Positions 1-7,719 of a DNA stretch of 20,936 nt are shown here, piece by piece. Made by a program: the position numbers and the translations under genes. The DNA is taken from the NCBI GenBank assembly GCA_027019205.1, contig JALUWZ010000022.1, forward strand, positions 1 to 20,936. The letters run 5' to 3'. How positions within the stretch are numbered: position 1 is the first letter of the stretch; every line of letters begins with the position of its first letter. Origin of the DNA: Emcibacter sp. (lineage in GTDB: Bacteria > Pseudomonadota > Alphaproteobacteria > Sphingomonadales > Emcibacteraceae). The notes beneath the pieces were generated by a model. It was not told the origin of the DNA, did not search any database, and was given only the letters and a program-made list of their open reading frames with translations.

Positions 1-381
1 GGATGACGCCATGATGGCTATCCGGCTTGACCCGCGATCAACCAGAATGCTGACATAAAGCTCATTGGCAATATCACAGCCATCCTCGATATAAACCCGC
101 TTGACTTCCTTGCCTTCGGGGCCGGTCTGATGGGTGACCAGCGTCATGCCGATCATTTCCCCGGCAATCTTTTTGACGTCGGCGATGGATTTAACCACCT
201 TGACGCCGCCGCCCTTGCCGCGTCCCCCGGCGTGAATCTGTGCCTTGACCACCCAGACAGGGCCGCCAATTTCCTTGGCAATCTGTTCCGCTTCCTGGGC
301 AGTATAGGCCACCCCTCCCCGGGATACCGGGGCGCCGAATTCCTTTAACAGGCTTTTTGCCTGATATTCATGGATATTCAT
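1..381 (-). CDS. sucC: Succinyl-CoA synthetase (ADP-forming) beta subunit, N-terminal part
   Basis: The first 127 residues of SucC are present; the rest runs off the left edge. The enzyme interconverts succinyl-CoA and succinate with substrate-level phosphorylation in the TCA cycle, as an alpha/beta complex with SucD. The start MNIHEYQAK is typical of the family. The ATP-grasp nucleotide-binding region is visible around residues 44-61, with Lys46 and a GRGKGGG glycine loop at 53-59. The ATG at 381 has an AAGGA ribosome site about 8 bases upstream. The gene lies 45 bases downstream of mdh on the same strand, the usual alphaproteobacterial mdh-sucC-sucD order, so co-transcription is likely. Nothing looks broken; only the window edge truncates it. 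Confidence 0.97.
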   Translation of the reverse strand, partial: MNIHEYQAKSLLKEFGAPVSRGGVAYTAQEAEQIAKEIGGPVWVVKAQIHAGGRGKGGGVKVVKSIADVKKIAGEMIGMTLVTHQTGPEGKEVKRVYIEDGCDIANELYVSILVDRGSSRIAIMASS

Positions 382-426
382 ATGTTTCTATCCTTTGTCA
401 TAAAATGTCAAAAATTCAAGCCAAAA

Positions 427-1389
427 TCATACCAGCGACGGATCAATTGCTCTGACCGCCTCAATCAATCCCCGAACCGCAGCAACCGATTTGTCAAAAC
501 CGGCCTTTTCATCATCATTGAGGCTGATCTCAACGATTTTCTCAACCCCGTTTTCGCCAATCAGCACCGGCACACCAACATAAATACCGTCAACCCCATA
601 CTCGCCGTCAAGATGTACCGCGCAGGGCATCAGACGGCGTTTGTCTTTCAGGTAGGATTCCGCCATGGCAATGGCCGCCGTCGCCGGGGCGTAATAGGCC
701 GACCCGGTTTTCAGCAGGCCAACGATTTCCGCCCCGCCGTCCCGGGTGCGCTGAATAATCTGTTCGAGCTTTTCCTGGGTGATCCAGCCCATTTCCACCA
801 GATCGGGAACCGGAATTCCGGCAACCGTTGAATAGCGCGCCAGCGGCACCATCGTGTCGCCATGACCGCCAAGGACAAAGGCATTGACATCATCAACCGA
901 TACATTCATCTCTTCGGCCAGAAACAGCTTGAAACGGGCGGAATCGAGAACCCCGGCCATGCCGACAATCTTTCTTTCCGGCAGCCCGGAAAATTTCTGC
1001 AGCGCCCATACCATCACATCCAGCGGATTGGTGATACAAATAACAAAGGCATCCGGTGCGTTGTCGCGGATGCCTTCACCAACTGATTTCATGACCTTGA
1101 GGTTGATCCCCAGAAGATCATCCCGGCTCATGCCCGGTTTGCGCGGTACGCCCGCTGTAACAATGACAACGTCAGCCCCCTTGATCGCGGTATAATCATT
1201 GGCGCCGGATATGTCGGCGTCATAACCTTCGACGGTTGAGGACTGGGACAGGTCAAGGGCCTTGCCCTGGGGCAGGCCTTCGGCGATGTCAAAGATCACC
1301 ACATCTCCCAGCTCTTTCAGTCCCGCAAGATGGGCCAGTGTGCCGCCGATCTGGCCGCCGCCGATCAATGCAATTTTTTTACGTGCCAT
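427..1389 (-). CDS. mdh: Malate dehydrogenase (NAD, LDH-like type)
   Basis: Catalyses NAD-dependent oxidation of malate to oxaloacetate in the cytoplasmic TCA cycle. At 320 residues it has the standard length of the lactate-dehydrogenase-like MDH type found in alphaproteobacteria. The Rossmann loop GGGQIGG is at residues 10-16 with Asp34 after the second strand, as expected for NAD specificity. Arg83 and Arg89 flank the mobile substrate loop (VPRKPGMSRDD), Asn121 is in ITNPLD, Arg152 is in LDSAR, and catalytic His176 is in GGHGDTMV. The ATG at 1389 has an AGGAGT ribosome site about 9 bases upstream. It lies between zapE (142 bases upstream) and sucC (45 bases downstream), all on the same strand, consistent with a TCA operon. 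Confidence 0.98.
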   Translation of the reverse strand: MARKKIALIGGGQIGGTLAHLAGLKELGDVVIFDIAEGLPQGKALDLSQSSTVEGYDADISGANDYTAIKGADVVIVTAGVPRKPGMSRDDLLGINLKVMKSVGEGIRDNAPDAFVICITNPLDVMVWALQKFSGLPERKIVGMAGVLDSARFKLFLAEEMNVSVDDVNAFVLGGHGDTMVPLARYSTVAGIPVPDLVEMGWITQEKLEQIIQRTRDGGAEIVGLLKTGSAYYAPATAAIAMAESYLKDKRRLMPCAVHLDGEYGVDGIYVGVPVLIGENGVEKIVEISLNDDEKAGFDKSVAAVRGLIEAVRAIDPSLV

Positions 1390-1531
1390 GATGAATTAAC
1401 TCCTGAATTGGTTATGAAAACCGGCTTTCTGTTTCCGTCCTGGCCGGCGGGTATATGTTCCCATGTGATGTAGCGCGATTTGGCTGGAGGTGCAACAATT
1501 TCTATTATTTTTTGCCCAACAAATCGCAATA

Positions 1532-2689
1532 TCAAACCGCGTGACCTTTGGCGAGATAGGCCTGACTTTGCATTTCAATCAGGCGCGAAACGGTGCGCTG
1601 GAATTCAAATTCCCCCGGCCCCTCCGGATAAAGCGCCTCCGGCGCCACCTCGGCACAGCAGAGAAATTTGACGTTATTCTCGTATAGCACATCAATCAGG
1701 GTGGCAAAACGTTTGGCTTCATTCCTCATTTCCGGCCCGAGACGGGGAATCCCGACCAGAATCACCGTATGATAATGCCAGGCAATTTCCAGATAATCCG
1801 CCGCCCCCAGAGCCGCTGCACATAGTTTTTTGAAAGAAAATACCGCAACGCCCCGGTCGGCGATCGGCACATGGATTGTCCGGCCCTGTACCGGCAACTC
1901 CTCCGGCCCGACCTGCGAACGGTCCGCGACCTCATGGTCAGTCAGCCGCCAGAAGGCTTTGGACAGCGCTTCTGTCGCCACCTCCCCGAGCGGATGATAA
2001 TAAACCCTGATCCCCTGCATCCGTTCCATCCGGTAATCAACCGGCCCGTTCAGGCTCAGAATCTCAAGCTTTTCCTTGATCATATCGATTGACGGCAGGA
2101 ACAAATCCCGGTTCAGGCCGTCGAGATACAGATCATCCGGTGGCCGGTTTGATGTCAGCACCATCACCACCCCGCAGTCAATCAGATTTTGAAACAGGCG
2201 GCCAAGAATCATGGCATCGGTCACATCACTGATATGAAACTCATCAAAACACAGAAGCAGACTGTCGGCGGCGATCCTTGCGGCGAGCGGTGGAATTGGA
2301 TCATCAATATCCGAGCCGTATAATCTGACCCGTTCAGCATTACCCATATAGCGCCAGTCATGCATCGCCCGGTGAATTTCCAGCATGAAAGCATGGAAAT
2401 GCACCCGGCGTTTTCTCTTTATCGGGGCGGACTCGAAAAACATATCCATCACCATCGACTTGCCACGCCCGACATCACCGTGGATATAAAGGCCTTTGGG
2501 GAAATCCGGCCTGCGGCGGCCACTGAACAGACGGCTGAGGAAACTGTCTTTTACCACCATCCTGTCTTCATAACCGATCAGAATATCCTGAAGTCGATGC
2601 AGGTTTTCCAGAATCCGCTTCTGCCCTGCATCCGGCTTCAACTCCCCCGCCGCCAGCATCCGGTCATATCGCTTCAAAAGATCCGACAA
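1532..2689 (-). CDS. zapE: ZapE/AFG1-family P-loop ATPase
   Basis: A 385-residue AAA+-like ATPase of the ZapE/AFG1 family. In E. coli ZapE acts on FtsZ rings under stress; the mitochondrial relative Afg1/LACE1 is linked to turnover of respiratory-chain subunits. Walker A GDVGRGKS is at 71-78, Walker B LLCFDE at 145-150, and a sensor-1 region TSNRPPDDLY at 179-188. The proposed start is TTG at 2689: an in-frame TAA lies only four codons upstream, and the next ATG (residue 11) would remove the conserved RYDRMLAAGEL beginning. No strong ribosome site precedes the TTG, so the start is the uncertain part. zapE directly upstream of mdh is a recurrent alphaproteobacterial arrangement, but why it is linked to TCA genes is not visible here. 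Confidence 0.93.
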   Translation of the reverse strand: MSDLLKRYDRMLAAGELKPDAGQKRILENLHRLQDILIGYEDRMVVKDSFLSRLFSGRRRPDFPKGLYIHGDVGRGKSMVMDMFFESAPIKRKRRVHFHAFMLEIHRAMHDWRYMGNAERVRLYGSDIDDPIPPLAARIAADSLLLCFDEFHISDVTDAMILGRLFQNLIDCGVVMVLTSNRPPDDLYLDGLNRDLFLPSIDMIKEKLEILSLNGPVDYRMERMQGIRVYYHPLGEVATEALSKAFWRLTDHEVADRSQVGPEELPVQGRTIHVPIADRGVAVFSFKKLCAAALGAADYLEIAWHYHTVILVGIPRLGPEMRNEAKRFATLIDVLYENNVKFLCCAEVAPEALYPEGPGEFEFQRTVSRLIEMQSQAYLAKGHAV

Positions 2690-2719
2690 AATATTTTGTT
2701 ACCCGCAAATCATAAAAAT

Positions 2720-2758
2720 ATAGACATAGGCAAAATTTATCATGCCGTAAATGTCTAT
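2720..2758. repeat. Inverted repeat ATAGACAT-N23-ATGTCTAT upstream of zapE
   Basis: Two perfect 8-base arms (2720-2727 and 2751-2758) flank a 23-base spacer, which itself contains GGCA and TGCC in inverted orientation. The structure lies 31-69 bases upstream of the zapE start. It could be an operator or a hairpin in the zapE-mdh-suc mRNA leader. The sequence does not decide between these. Confidence 0.45.
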
Positions 2759-2915
2759 TTAAAATTTTCCCCGCCAAAACAGGCCTTTTACACTCAATTT
2801 ATCCAAAGAGTCGGAATATTTTACAGTTTTTTTATGACATAATAATATGTTAACTAATTATAATATAAGAATTTTTTAATATTTATGGCCTGTTGCCTCT
2901 TATATTGGCGTAAAA

Positions 2916-2938
2916 AACTGTCAGGATTCTTTACAGTT
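2916..2938. promoter_or_regulatory. Possible activator site AACTGT-N11-ACAGTT upstream of the sigma-54 promoter
   Basis: A 6-base inverted repeat, with a further ACAGTT half-site at 2823-2828, lies about 105-125 bases upstream of the sigma-54 promoter. Enhancer-binding activators of sigma-54 usually bind palindromes at that range. PEP-CTERM genes in other bacteria are tied to the PrsK/PrsR two-component system, but I do not know its site sequence, so assignment to PrsR is only a guess. Confidence 0.35.
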
Positions 2939-3041
2939 GCGGTGCCGGAGTGCCGCATAAAGGTATATTTATCCTCATTTCGCCCCGATATTGGCAAGTT
3001 ACAATTTATAACCATTTGGGACTTATGCCTTTTACTCCTTT

Positions 3042-3057
3042 TGGCATAGTTGTTGCT
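3042..3057 (+). promoter_or_regulatory. Sigma-54 (RpoN) -24/-12 promoter
   Basis: The sequence TGGCATAGTTGTTGCT matches the consensus TGGCACGRNNNTTGCW at all defined positions except two (C to T and G to A after TGGCA). The invariant GG (3043-3044) and GC (3055-3056) are separated by exactly 10 bases, as RpoN requires. Transcription would begin near 3068, giving a leader of about 76 bases before the PEP-CTERM start at 3144. Sigma-54 control is known for many PEP-CTERM genes in bacteria with the EpsH/PrsK/PrsR system, so location and match agree. Confidence 0.75.
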
Positions 3058-3143
3058 TGTTAACAATGCGAATATTGTAGTTTTGAGTAGTTTCTCCACA
3101 GGACCGGAATACGGTCATAAATAAAATATAATGAGGACAAGTT

Positions 3144-4166
3144 ATGAAAACTTTATATACATTAAAATCAACGACGGCGAGTTTACTGGTGATCTCGGCC
3201 ATGGCGCTCGGGGCGAATACGGCTCAGGCCAGTCTGGTTCTACTCGACTCCTTCAACGGCAATGTGGGTGTTTCCAGTGATGGCTTTGGCAGCAAAACCA
3301 CGGACCCTGGCATAATCTCTGCCAGTGTTCCCGTTGGATCGATCGTTGAAAAGGCCTATTTATACACCTCGGGCAACAGCAACACAATCGGTGGCGTGAC
3401 CTTTAACGGCAGCGCAATTACCTTTGGCCCTGCGGTTCCAAATACATCAACCTGTTGTGGCCTGACATCAGCCCGCGCCGATGTAACGAGCCTGATAAAA
3501 TCAACCATTGATGCCGGTCCCGGGGGGGTTTATGACTTCGGCATTTCTGAATCCAGCACGAATTCCGGACAGGATGGTGAGGCACTGGTTGTGGTCTACA
3601 GCAACCCGACCCTGCCGACGGCCACGGTCGGGGTTCTTGATGGTTTTTCCGATGCAGGCGGAGATAGTTTTGCCATTAACTTTGCCGACCCCCTTGATCC
3701 GACAGATCCGGGATTTTTCGCTGAAATGGCTCTGGGTATCGGATTCAGCTGTAATAATCAAAGCTCAACTGTAAGTGTAAACGGGACGACCATAACCAAT
3801 AATGCCGGTAATTTTGACGATGGTCAGTCCGGCTCATGCCGTAACGGTAATCTTATTACGGTCGGGGGATTCAACGATCCGCTGTCTGCTTTATTGCCAA
3901 GCTATGCCAATGATCATGAGCGTTATAATCTTAAACCATATGTCTCTGCCGGCGACACGACAATTAATGTCCGGACCAACAATCCAACCAATGACGATAA
4001 TATTTTCCTGGCAACATTTTATGTCTCCGGTAATGCGGGGATAAACCAGCCGCCGCCTCCTCCGCCTCCACCACCTACAGGGGTTCCGGAACCTGGAACA
4101 CTTGCCCTGCTTGGTCTTGGCCTTGCCGGTATCGGCTTCAGCAGACGTCGCCGGACAAAAAAATAA
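3144..4166 (+). CDS. PEP-CTERM sorting-domain exported protein
   Basis: A 340-residue exported protein ending in a PEP-CTERM signal, the C-terminal tag recognised by exosortase. Residues 1-29 form a Sec signal peptide ending AQA. A Gly/Ser/Thr/Asn-rich body probably forms beta structure and contains Cys104, Cys105, Cys203 and Cys232. A nine-proline linker occupies about 303-311, followed by VPEPGT (314-319), a hydrophobic segment (320-332) and the basic tail RRRR (334-337). GAGGA lies 6 bases before the ATG. Such proteins are usually processed and delivered to the envelope or extracellular matrix of exopolysaccharide producers. The exosortase gene is not in this window. The body has no function I recognise. 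The gene is oriented against both neighbouring TCA operons and has its own sigma-54 promoter and terminator. Confidence 0.93.
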   Translation: MKTLYTLKSTTASLLVISAMALGANTAQASLVLLDSFNGNVGVSSDGFGSKTTDPGIISASVPVGSIVEKAYLYTSGNSNTIGGVTFNGSAITFGPAVPNTSTCCGLTSARADVTSLIKSTIDAGPGGVYDFGISESSTNSGQDGEALVVVYSNPTLPTATVGVLDGFSDAGGDSFAINFADPLDPTDPGFFAEMALGIGFSCNNQSSTVSVNGTTITNNAGNFDDGQSGSCRNGNLITVGGFNDPLSALLPSYANDHERYNLKPYVSAGDTTINVRTNNPTNDDNIFLATFYVSGNAGINQPPPPPPPPPTGVPEPGTLALLGLGLAGIGFSRRRRTKK

Positions 4167-4182
4167 GTCGAAGAAAAGACCC

Positions 4183-4216
4183 AAAAAAAAGAGCGGCTCC
4201 AGCGGGCCGCTCTTTT
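4183..4216. terminator. Bidirectional intrinsic terminator between the PEP-CTERM gene and sdhB
   Basis: An 11-bp perfect stem (4187-4197 with 4206-4216) closes an 8-base loop. Read on the minus strand the stem ends in a run of eight T, a strong terminator for sdhCDAB. On the plus strand it ends in four T and serves the PEP-CTERM gene, whose stop is 20 bases upstream of the stem. The two transcription units converge here. Confidence 0.9.
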
Positions 4217-4236
4217 CATGTGTTTGATTGTTATTT

Positions 4237-5016
4237 TTACCCCTGACGCTCCATCATCATCTTTTTAATCTCGGCGATGGCTTTGGCCGGGTTCAGGCCC
4301 TTGGGGCAGGTGTTGGTGCAGTTCATGATCGTGTGGCAGCGATAGAGTCGGAACGGGTCCTCAAGGTCATCAAGCCGCTCCCCGGTATGTTCGTCGCGGC
4401 TGTCAATCAGCCAGCGATAGGCCTGAAGCAGCACGGCAGGTCCAAGATATTTATCGCTGTTCCACCAATAGCTCGGGCAGCTGGTTGAGCAGCTCGCACA
4501 CATCACACATTCATATAATCCGTCGAGCTTGGCCCGGTCTTCTTCGCTTTGCAGCCGTTCCTTGCCATTCGGTGTGACACTTTCGGTCTGTAGCCATGGT
4601 TTGATCGAGGTATATTGCGCGTAAAAATTAGTGAGATCCGGCACAAGGTCCTTGACCACTGGCAAGTGGGGCAGCGGATAGATATTAATATCGCCCTTGA
4701 TTTCGTCCATGCCCTTGGTACAGGCCAGGGTATTGGTGCCGTCAATATTCATCGCACAGGAGCCACAGACCCCCTCGCGGCATGAGCGGCGGAAGGTCAG
4801 GGTCGGGTCAATCTCGTCCTTGATCTTGATCAGCGCATGCAGCACCATCGGGCCGCAATTATCCATATCAATCTCGAAGGTATCAAGACGCGGGTTTTCC
4901 CCGTCATCTTCATTCCAGCGATAGATATTATATTTACGGATATTGGTCGCGCCGTCGGCCTTGAAATATTTTCCCTTTTTTACCGTGGAATTTGCCGGAA
5001 GTCTGAATTCAGCCAT
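4237..5016 (-). CDS. sdhB: Succinate dehydrogenase iron-sulfur subunit
   Basis: The electron-transfer subunit of complex II, carrying electrons from SdhA flavin to membrane quinone. The 259 residues contain all cluster ligands. The [2Fe-2S] cysteines are C79, C84, C87 and C99 (CREGVCGSC...C). By alignment with E. coli SdhB, C170, C173, C176 and C237 bind [4Fe-4S], and C180, C227 and C233 bind [3Fe-4S]. Trp185 corresponds to the quinone-site tryptophan. It is the last gene of sdhCDAB, 17 bases after sdhA, and is followed by a strong terminator. The N-terminus is about 20 residues longer than in E. coli, which is normal for alphaproteobacterial and mitochondrial forms. Confidence 0.98.
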   Translation of the reverse strand: MAEFRLPANSTVKKGKYFKADGATNIRKYNIYRWNEDDGENPRLDTFEIDMDNCGPMVLHALIKIKDEIDPTLTFRRSCREGVCGSCAMNIDGTNTLACTKGMDEIKGDINIYPLPHLPVVKDLVPDLTNFYAQYTSIKPWLQTESVTPNGKERLQSEEDRAKLDGLYECVMCASCSTSCPSYWWNSDKYLGPAVLLQAYRWLIDSRDEHTGERLDDLEDPFRLYRCHTIMNCTNTCPKGLNPAKAIAEIKKMMMERQG

Positions 5017-5033
5017 CTCTTGGTCCTTATCCC

Positions 5034-6821
5034 TTAATATACGCGTTTTTTTGGTTCAATATAGTCGATGTCATCGGTCAGGGTATAGCTGTGGACCGGT
5101 CGATAATCGAGGGTGACTTTCCCCTTGTCATCAACGGTGGCAAGGGTGTGTTTCATCCATTCCTTGTCATGGCGGTCCGGATAATCCTCCCGCGCATGCG
5201 CCCCACGGCTTTCCAGCCGTTGCAGAGCGCCTTCCATGGTGACCAGCGACTGCCGCATCAGATTGTCAAGCTCCAGCGTCTCGACAAGGTCACTGTTCCA
5301 GACCAGCGAATGATCAGATACATGAAGGTCATCCATCTTCTGCCAATGTTCAGCCAGCTCGTCATGGCCTTCCTGAAGCCCTTCACCGGTGCGGAAGACC
5401 GGGGCCTTGCTCTGCATGCTATGCTGCATTTCAAGGCGCAGCGAGGCGGTCGTCGTCCCGCCGCTGGCATTGCGATATTTATCAAGCCGTGCGAGGGACT
5501 CTTCCCCGGCATCCTTGGGCAGTGCCTTCAATTCCTGACCCCCGGCCAGAAGTTCCGCCGCCGTTTCCGCTGCGGAACGGCCAAAGACCACAATATCGAG
5601 CAATGAGTTACAACCCAGCCGGTTGGCCCCGTGGACCGAAACGCTCGCCGCCTCGCCCGCCGCCATCAGGCCCGGCACCACCGCATCCGGATTGCCGTCT
5701 TTTGGACAGAGAACCTCGCCACGGTAATTGGTCGGAATGCCGCCCATGCAATAATGAGCGGTCGGCAATACGGGAATCGGTTCCTTCGTCACATCAACCC
5801 CGGCAAAGATACGTGAGGATTCGGAAATCCCCGGCAGCCGTTCGGCCAGCATTTCCGCCGGCAGGTGATTGAGATGGAGGAAGATATGATCCTTGCGCGG
5901 GCCGACACCACGGCCCTCGCGGATTTCAACCGTCATGGCGCGGCTTACCACATCGCGGGAGGCGAGGTCCTTGGCCGACGGCGCGTAACGTTCCATAAAG
6001 CGTTCGCCCTCGGAATTGACCAGATAGCCGCCCTCACCGCGCGCCCCTTCGGTAATCAGCATCCCGGCACCATAAATGCCGGTCGGGTGGAACTGGACAA
6101 ATTCCATATCCTGCAAGGGCAGACCAGCCCGCAAAATCATCCCGCCACCGTCACCGGTACAGGTATGGGCCGAGGTGCAGGAGAAATAAATCCGTCCGTA
6201 ACCGCCGGTCGCCAGTACGGTAATATTGGCGTGAAAACGGTGCAGCGTCCCGTCATTCATGTTAAGCGCCATCACCCCGCAACATTCGCCGTCAACCATA
6301 ATCAGGTCAAGGACGAAATATTCGACAAAAAAGCTCGTATCATGTTTGAGCGACTGCTGGTACAGGGTATGGAGCATTGCATGACCGGTCCGGTCCGCCG
6401 CCGCACAGGCCCGTGGCACCGGCGTCTTGCCAAAATCGCTCATATGGCCGCCGAAAGGCCGCTGATAAATCTCGCCCTTTTCCGTACGCGAAAATGGCAG
6501 GCCGAAATGTTCCAGCTCATAGACCGCCTCGGGCGCGCGCCGCACCATAAATTCAATCGCATCCTGATCACCGAGCCAGTCGGACCCCTTGACCGTGTCA
6601 TACATATGCCATTGCCAGCTGTCCTTGCCCAGATTGCCGAGGCTCGCGGCAATACCACCCTGGGCCGCCACTGTATGTGATCTTGTCGGGAATACCTTGG
6701 AAATACAGGCGGTTTTCAGGCCCTTTTCCGCCATGCCGAACGCGGCCCGCAAACCGGCACCCCCGGCACCAACAACGATGGCATCGAATTTGTGATCTGT
6801 TATTTCATATATTTTGCTCAT
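5034..6821 (-). CDS. sdhA: Succinate dehydrogenase flavoprotein subunit
   Basis: The catalytic subunit of complex II, oxidising succinate to fumarate on the cytoplasmic face of the membrane. At 595 residues it has full family length. The FAD dinucleotide fold is GAGGAGL (18-24), and His49 in RSHTVAAQGG is the expected site of covalent FAD attachment. Active-site residues matching E. coli H242, E255, R286, H354 and R399 are H245 (FHPTG), E258 (TEGARGEGG), R289, H356 (TAHYCMGG) and R401 (ANRLGCNSLLD). The gene follows sdhD by 12 bases and precedes sdhB by 17, a tight operon. Long antisense frames across it are shadows of its codon pattern. Confidence 0.99.
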   Translation of the reverse strand: MSKIYEITDHKFDAIVVGAGGAGLRAAFGMAEKGLKTACISKVFPTRSHTVAAQGGIAASLGNLGKDSWQWHMYDTVKGSDWLGDQDAIEFMVRRAPEAVYELEHFGLPFSRTEKGEIYQRPFGGHMSDFGKTPVPRACAAADRTGHAMLHTLYQQSLKHDTSFFVEYFVLDLIMVDGECCGVMALNMNDGTLHRFHANITVLATGGYGRIYFSCTSAHTCTGDGGGMILRAGLPLQDMEFVQFHPTGIYGAGMLITEGARGEGGYLVNSEGERFMERYAPSAKDLASRDVVSRAMTVEIREGRGVGPRKDHIFLHLNHLPAEMLAERLPGISESSRIFAGVDVTKEPIPVLPTAHYCMGGIPTNYRGEVLCPKDGNPDAVVPGLMAAGEAASVSVHGANRLGCNSLLDIVVFGRSAAETAAELLAGGQELKALPKDAGEESLARLDKYRNASGGTTTASLRLEMQHSMQSKAPVFRTGEGLQEGHDELAEHWQKMDDLHVSDHSLVWNSDLVETLELDNLMRQSLVTMEGALQRLESRGAHAREDYPDRHDKEWMKHTLATVDDKGKVTLDYRPVHSYTLTDDIDYIEPKKRVY

Positions 6822-6833
6822 GTTATCCAGACC

Positions 6834-7214
6834 TTACAATGCAATTTTTAAAATTGAAAAAATGGCCGCAACCGTAATGATGATGCAACCGTATAATATC
6901 AGAAGCTCAAGGGCGACCTTCATCCCCCGGGTGTGGATATAATCCTCGACAATCACCTGCAACCCAAGCCGCAAATGATATAATCCGGCGACGATAAACA
7001 GAATCATCAGGATCGCCGACACCGGCGAGGCGAGCCAGGCCCGGACGGTAAAATAATCCGCCGTGGTCATCTGGACGACCGAGGCGACAAACCAGATCAC
7101 CAGCGGCACCAGCGCCACCGCCGTTACCCGTTGCATCCAGACATGTCCCGTGCCGCTTTTGGCAGAGCCAAGACCGCGAACCTTGCTAATTGGTGTTCTC
7201 ATATCCATCGTCAC
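6834..7214 (-). CDS. sdhD: Succinate dehydrogenase membrane anchor subunit D
   Basis: A small integral membrane anchor (126 residues, three hydrophobic segments at about 30-50, 65-88 and 100-124). With SdhC it binds heme b and forms the ubiquinone site. His80 in AGLYHLRLGLQ is the likely heme ligand. The pair Asp91-Tyr92, 12 residues after it for the Tyr, matches E. coli Asp82-Tyr83 at the quinone pocket. The start overlaps the sdhC stop by four bases (ATGA), which suggests translational coupling and equimolar C and D subunits. Confidence 0.96.
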   Translation of the reverse strand: MTMDMRTPISKVRGLGSAKSGTGHVWMQRVTAVALVPLVIWFVASVVQMTTADYFTVRAWLASPVSAILMILFIVAGLYHLRLGLQVIVEDYIHTRGMKVALELLILYGCIIITVAAIFSILKIAL

Positions 7215-7606
7215 ACTCCCTGTACCAGACCGTAGCCGATGGCCCAGGAAAGAAGGGTCAGGATAATCATTCCCAGAAATACCAGAATATTGGTCCGTTG
7301 CGTTGTTTCAACATCCAGCCCCAGCCCCTTGTCCCAGAACAGATGGCGGATACCGTTGCACAAATGAAGCATCAGGGCAGCGGTAAAGCCCAACAGGACA
7401 ATCTTGCCGACAATGCTGCGCATATAGGTCTGAAACAGGGCATAATCATCCGGGCCGGTCGCCAGCGCCACCAGCCACCAGACCAGAAGCAATGTCCCGG
7501 CCCCGAGCGCCACACCCGTTGCCCGGTGCAATATGGACAGAAGCATATGTCCGCCCCATTTATATATCTGGAGATGCGGCGATGTTGGCCGCTTTGTGAT
7601 TGCCAT
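7211..7606 (-). CDS. sdhC: Succinate dehydrogenase cytochrome b556 subunit C
   Basis: The cytochrome b anchor subunit of complex II (131 residues, three membrane segments). Family signatures are clear: RPTSPHLQIY (6-15), SILHRATG (24-31) with quinone-site Ser24 and Arg28, and HLCNGIRHLFWD (81-92), where His81 corresponds to the E. coli heme ligand His84. It is the first gene of sdhCDAB. An AGAGGGAG ribosome site lies just before the ATG. The 113 bases upstream, down to the end of the mesaconyl-CoA hydratase gene, should carry the sdh promoter. They include a CATAAT hexamer, but I find no convincing -35 partner. Confidence 0.96.
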   Translation of the reverse strand: MAITKRPTSPHLQIYKWGGHMLLSILHRATGVALGAGTLLLVWWLVALATGPDDYALFQTYMRSIVGKIVLLGFTAALMLHLCNGIRHLFWDKGLGLDVETTQRTNILVFLGMIILTLLSWAIGYGLVQGV

Positions 7607-7719
7607 CTGCTACTCCCTCTCGTAAAAATTATGCGCTGTAAAAATACCGACTGAATCTTTTCTTAAAACGATTGCCTGCCGAGCGCAAGGATTTTCATAT
7701 GGATATACGCCATATCCTG

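Larger units (their letters stand above)
2690..3143. other. AT-rich intergenic regulatory region between zapE and the PEP-CTERM gene
   Basis: This 454-base stretch separates two divergent genes and is visibly richer in A and T than its flanks. It holds a sigma-54 promoter match for the PEP-CTERM gene, an AACTGT/ACAGTT inverted repeat upstream of that promoter, a TGCGG/CCGCA inverted repeat at 2938-2957, and an ATAGACAT/ATGTCTAT inverted repeat close to zapE. I see no convincing coding sequence. An 81-codon open frame at 2854-3099 (minus) covers the promoter and resembles nothing I know. Confidence 0.7.

Noticed and set aside
370..831. 153-codon plus-strand frame over mdh
   Set aside because: It is antisense to mdh, whose motifs and length are complete; the frame is a by-product of GC-biased third positions.
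2992..3008. Second sigma-54-like TTGGCAAG element
   Set aside because: It has the -24 half but no GC at the required 10-base spacing.
2854..3099. 81-codon open frame on the minus strand in the zapE/PEP-CTERM gap
   Set aside because: It lies across the sigma-54 promoter and inverted repeats in AT-rich DNA, lacks a convincing ribosome site and resembles no protein I know.
5865..6680. 271-codon plus-strand frame over sdhA
   Set aside because: Antisense to an intact sdhA, with no family resemblance in the translation.
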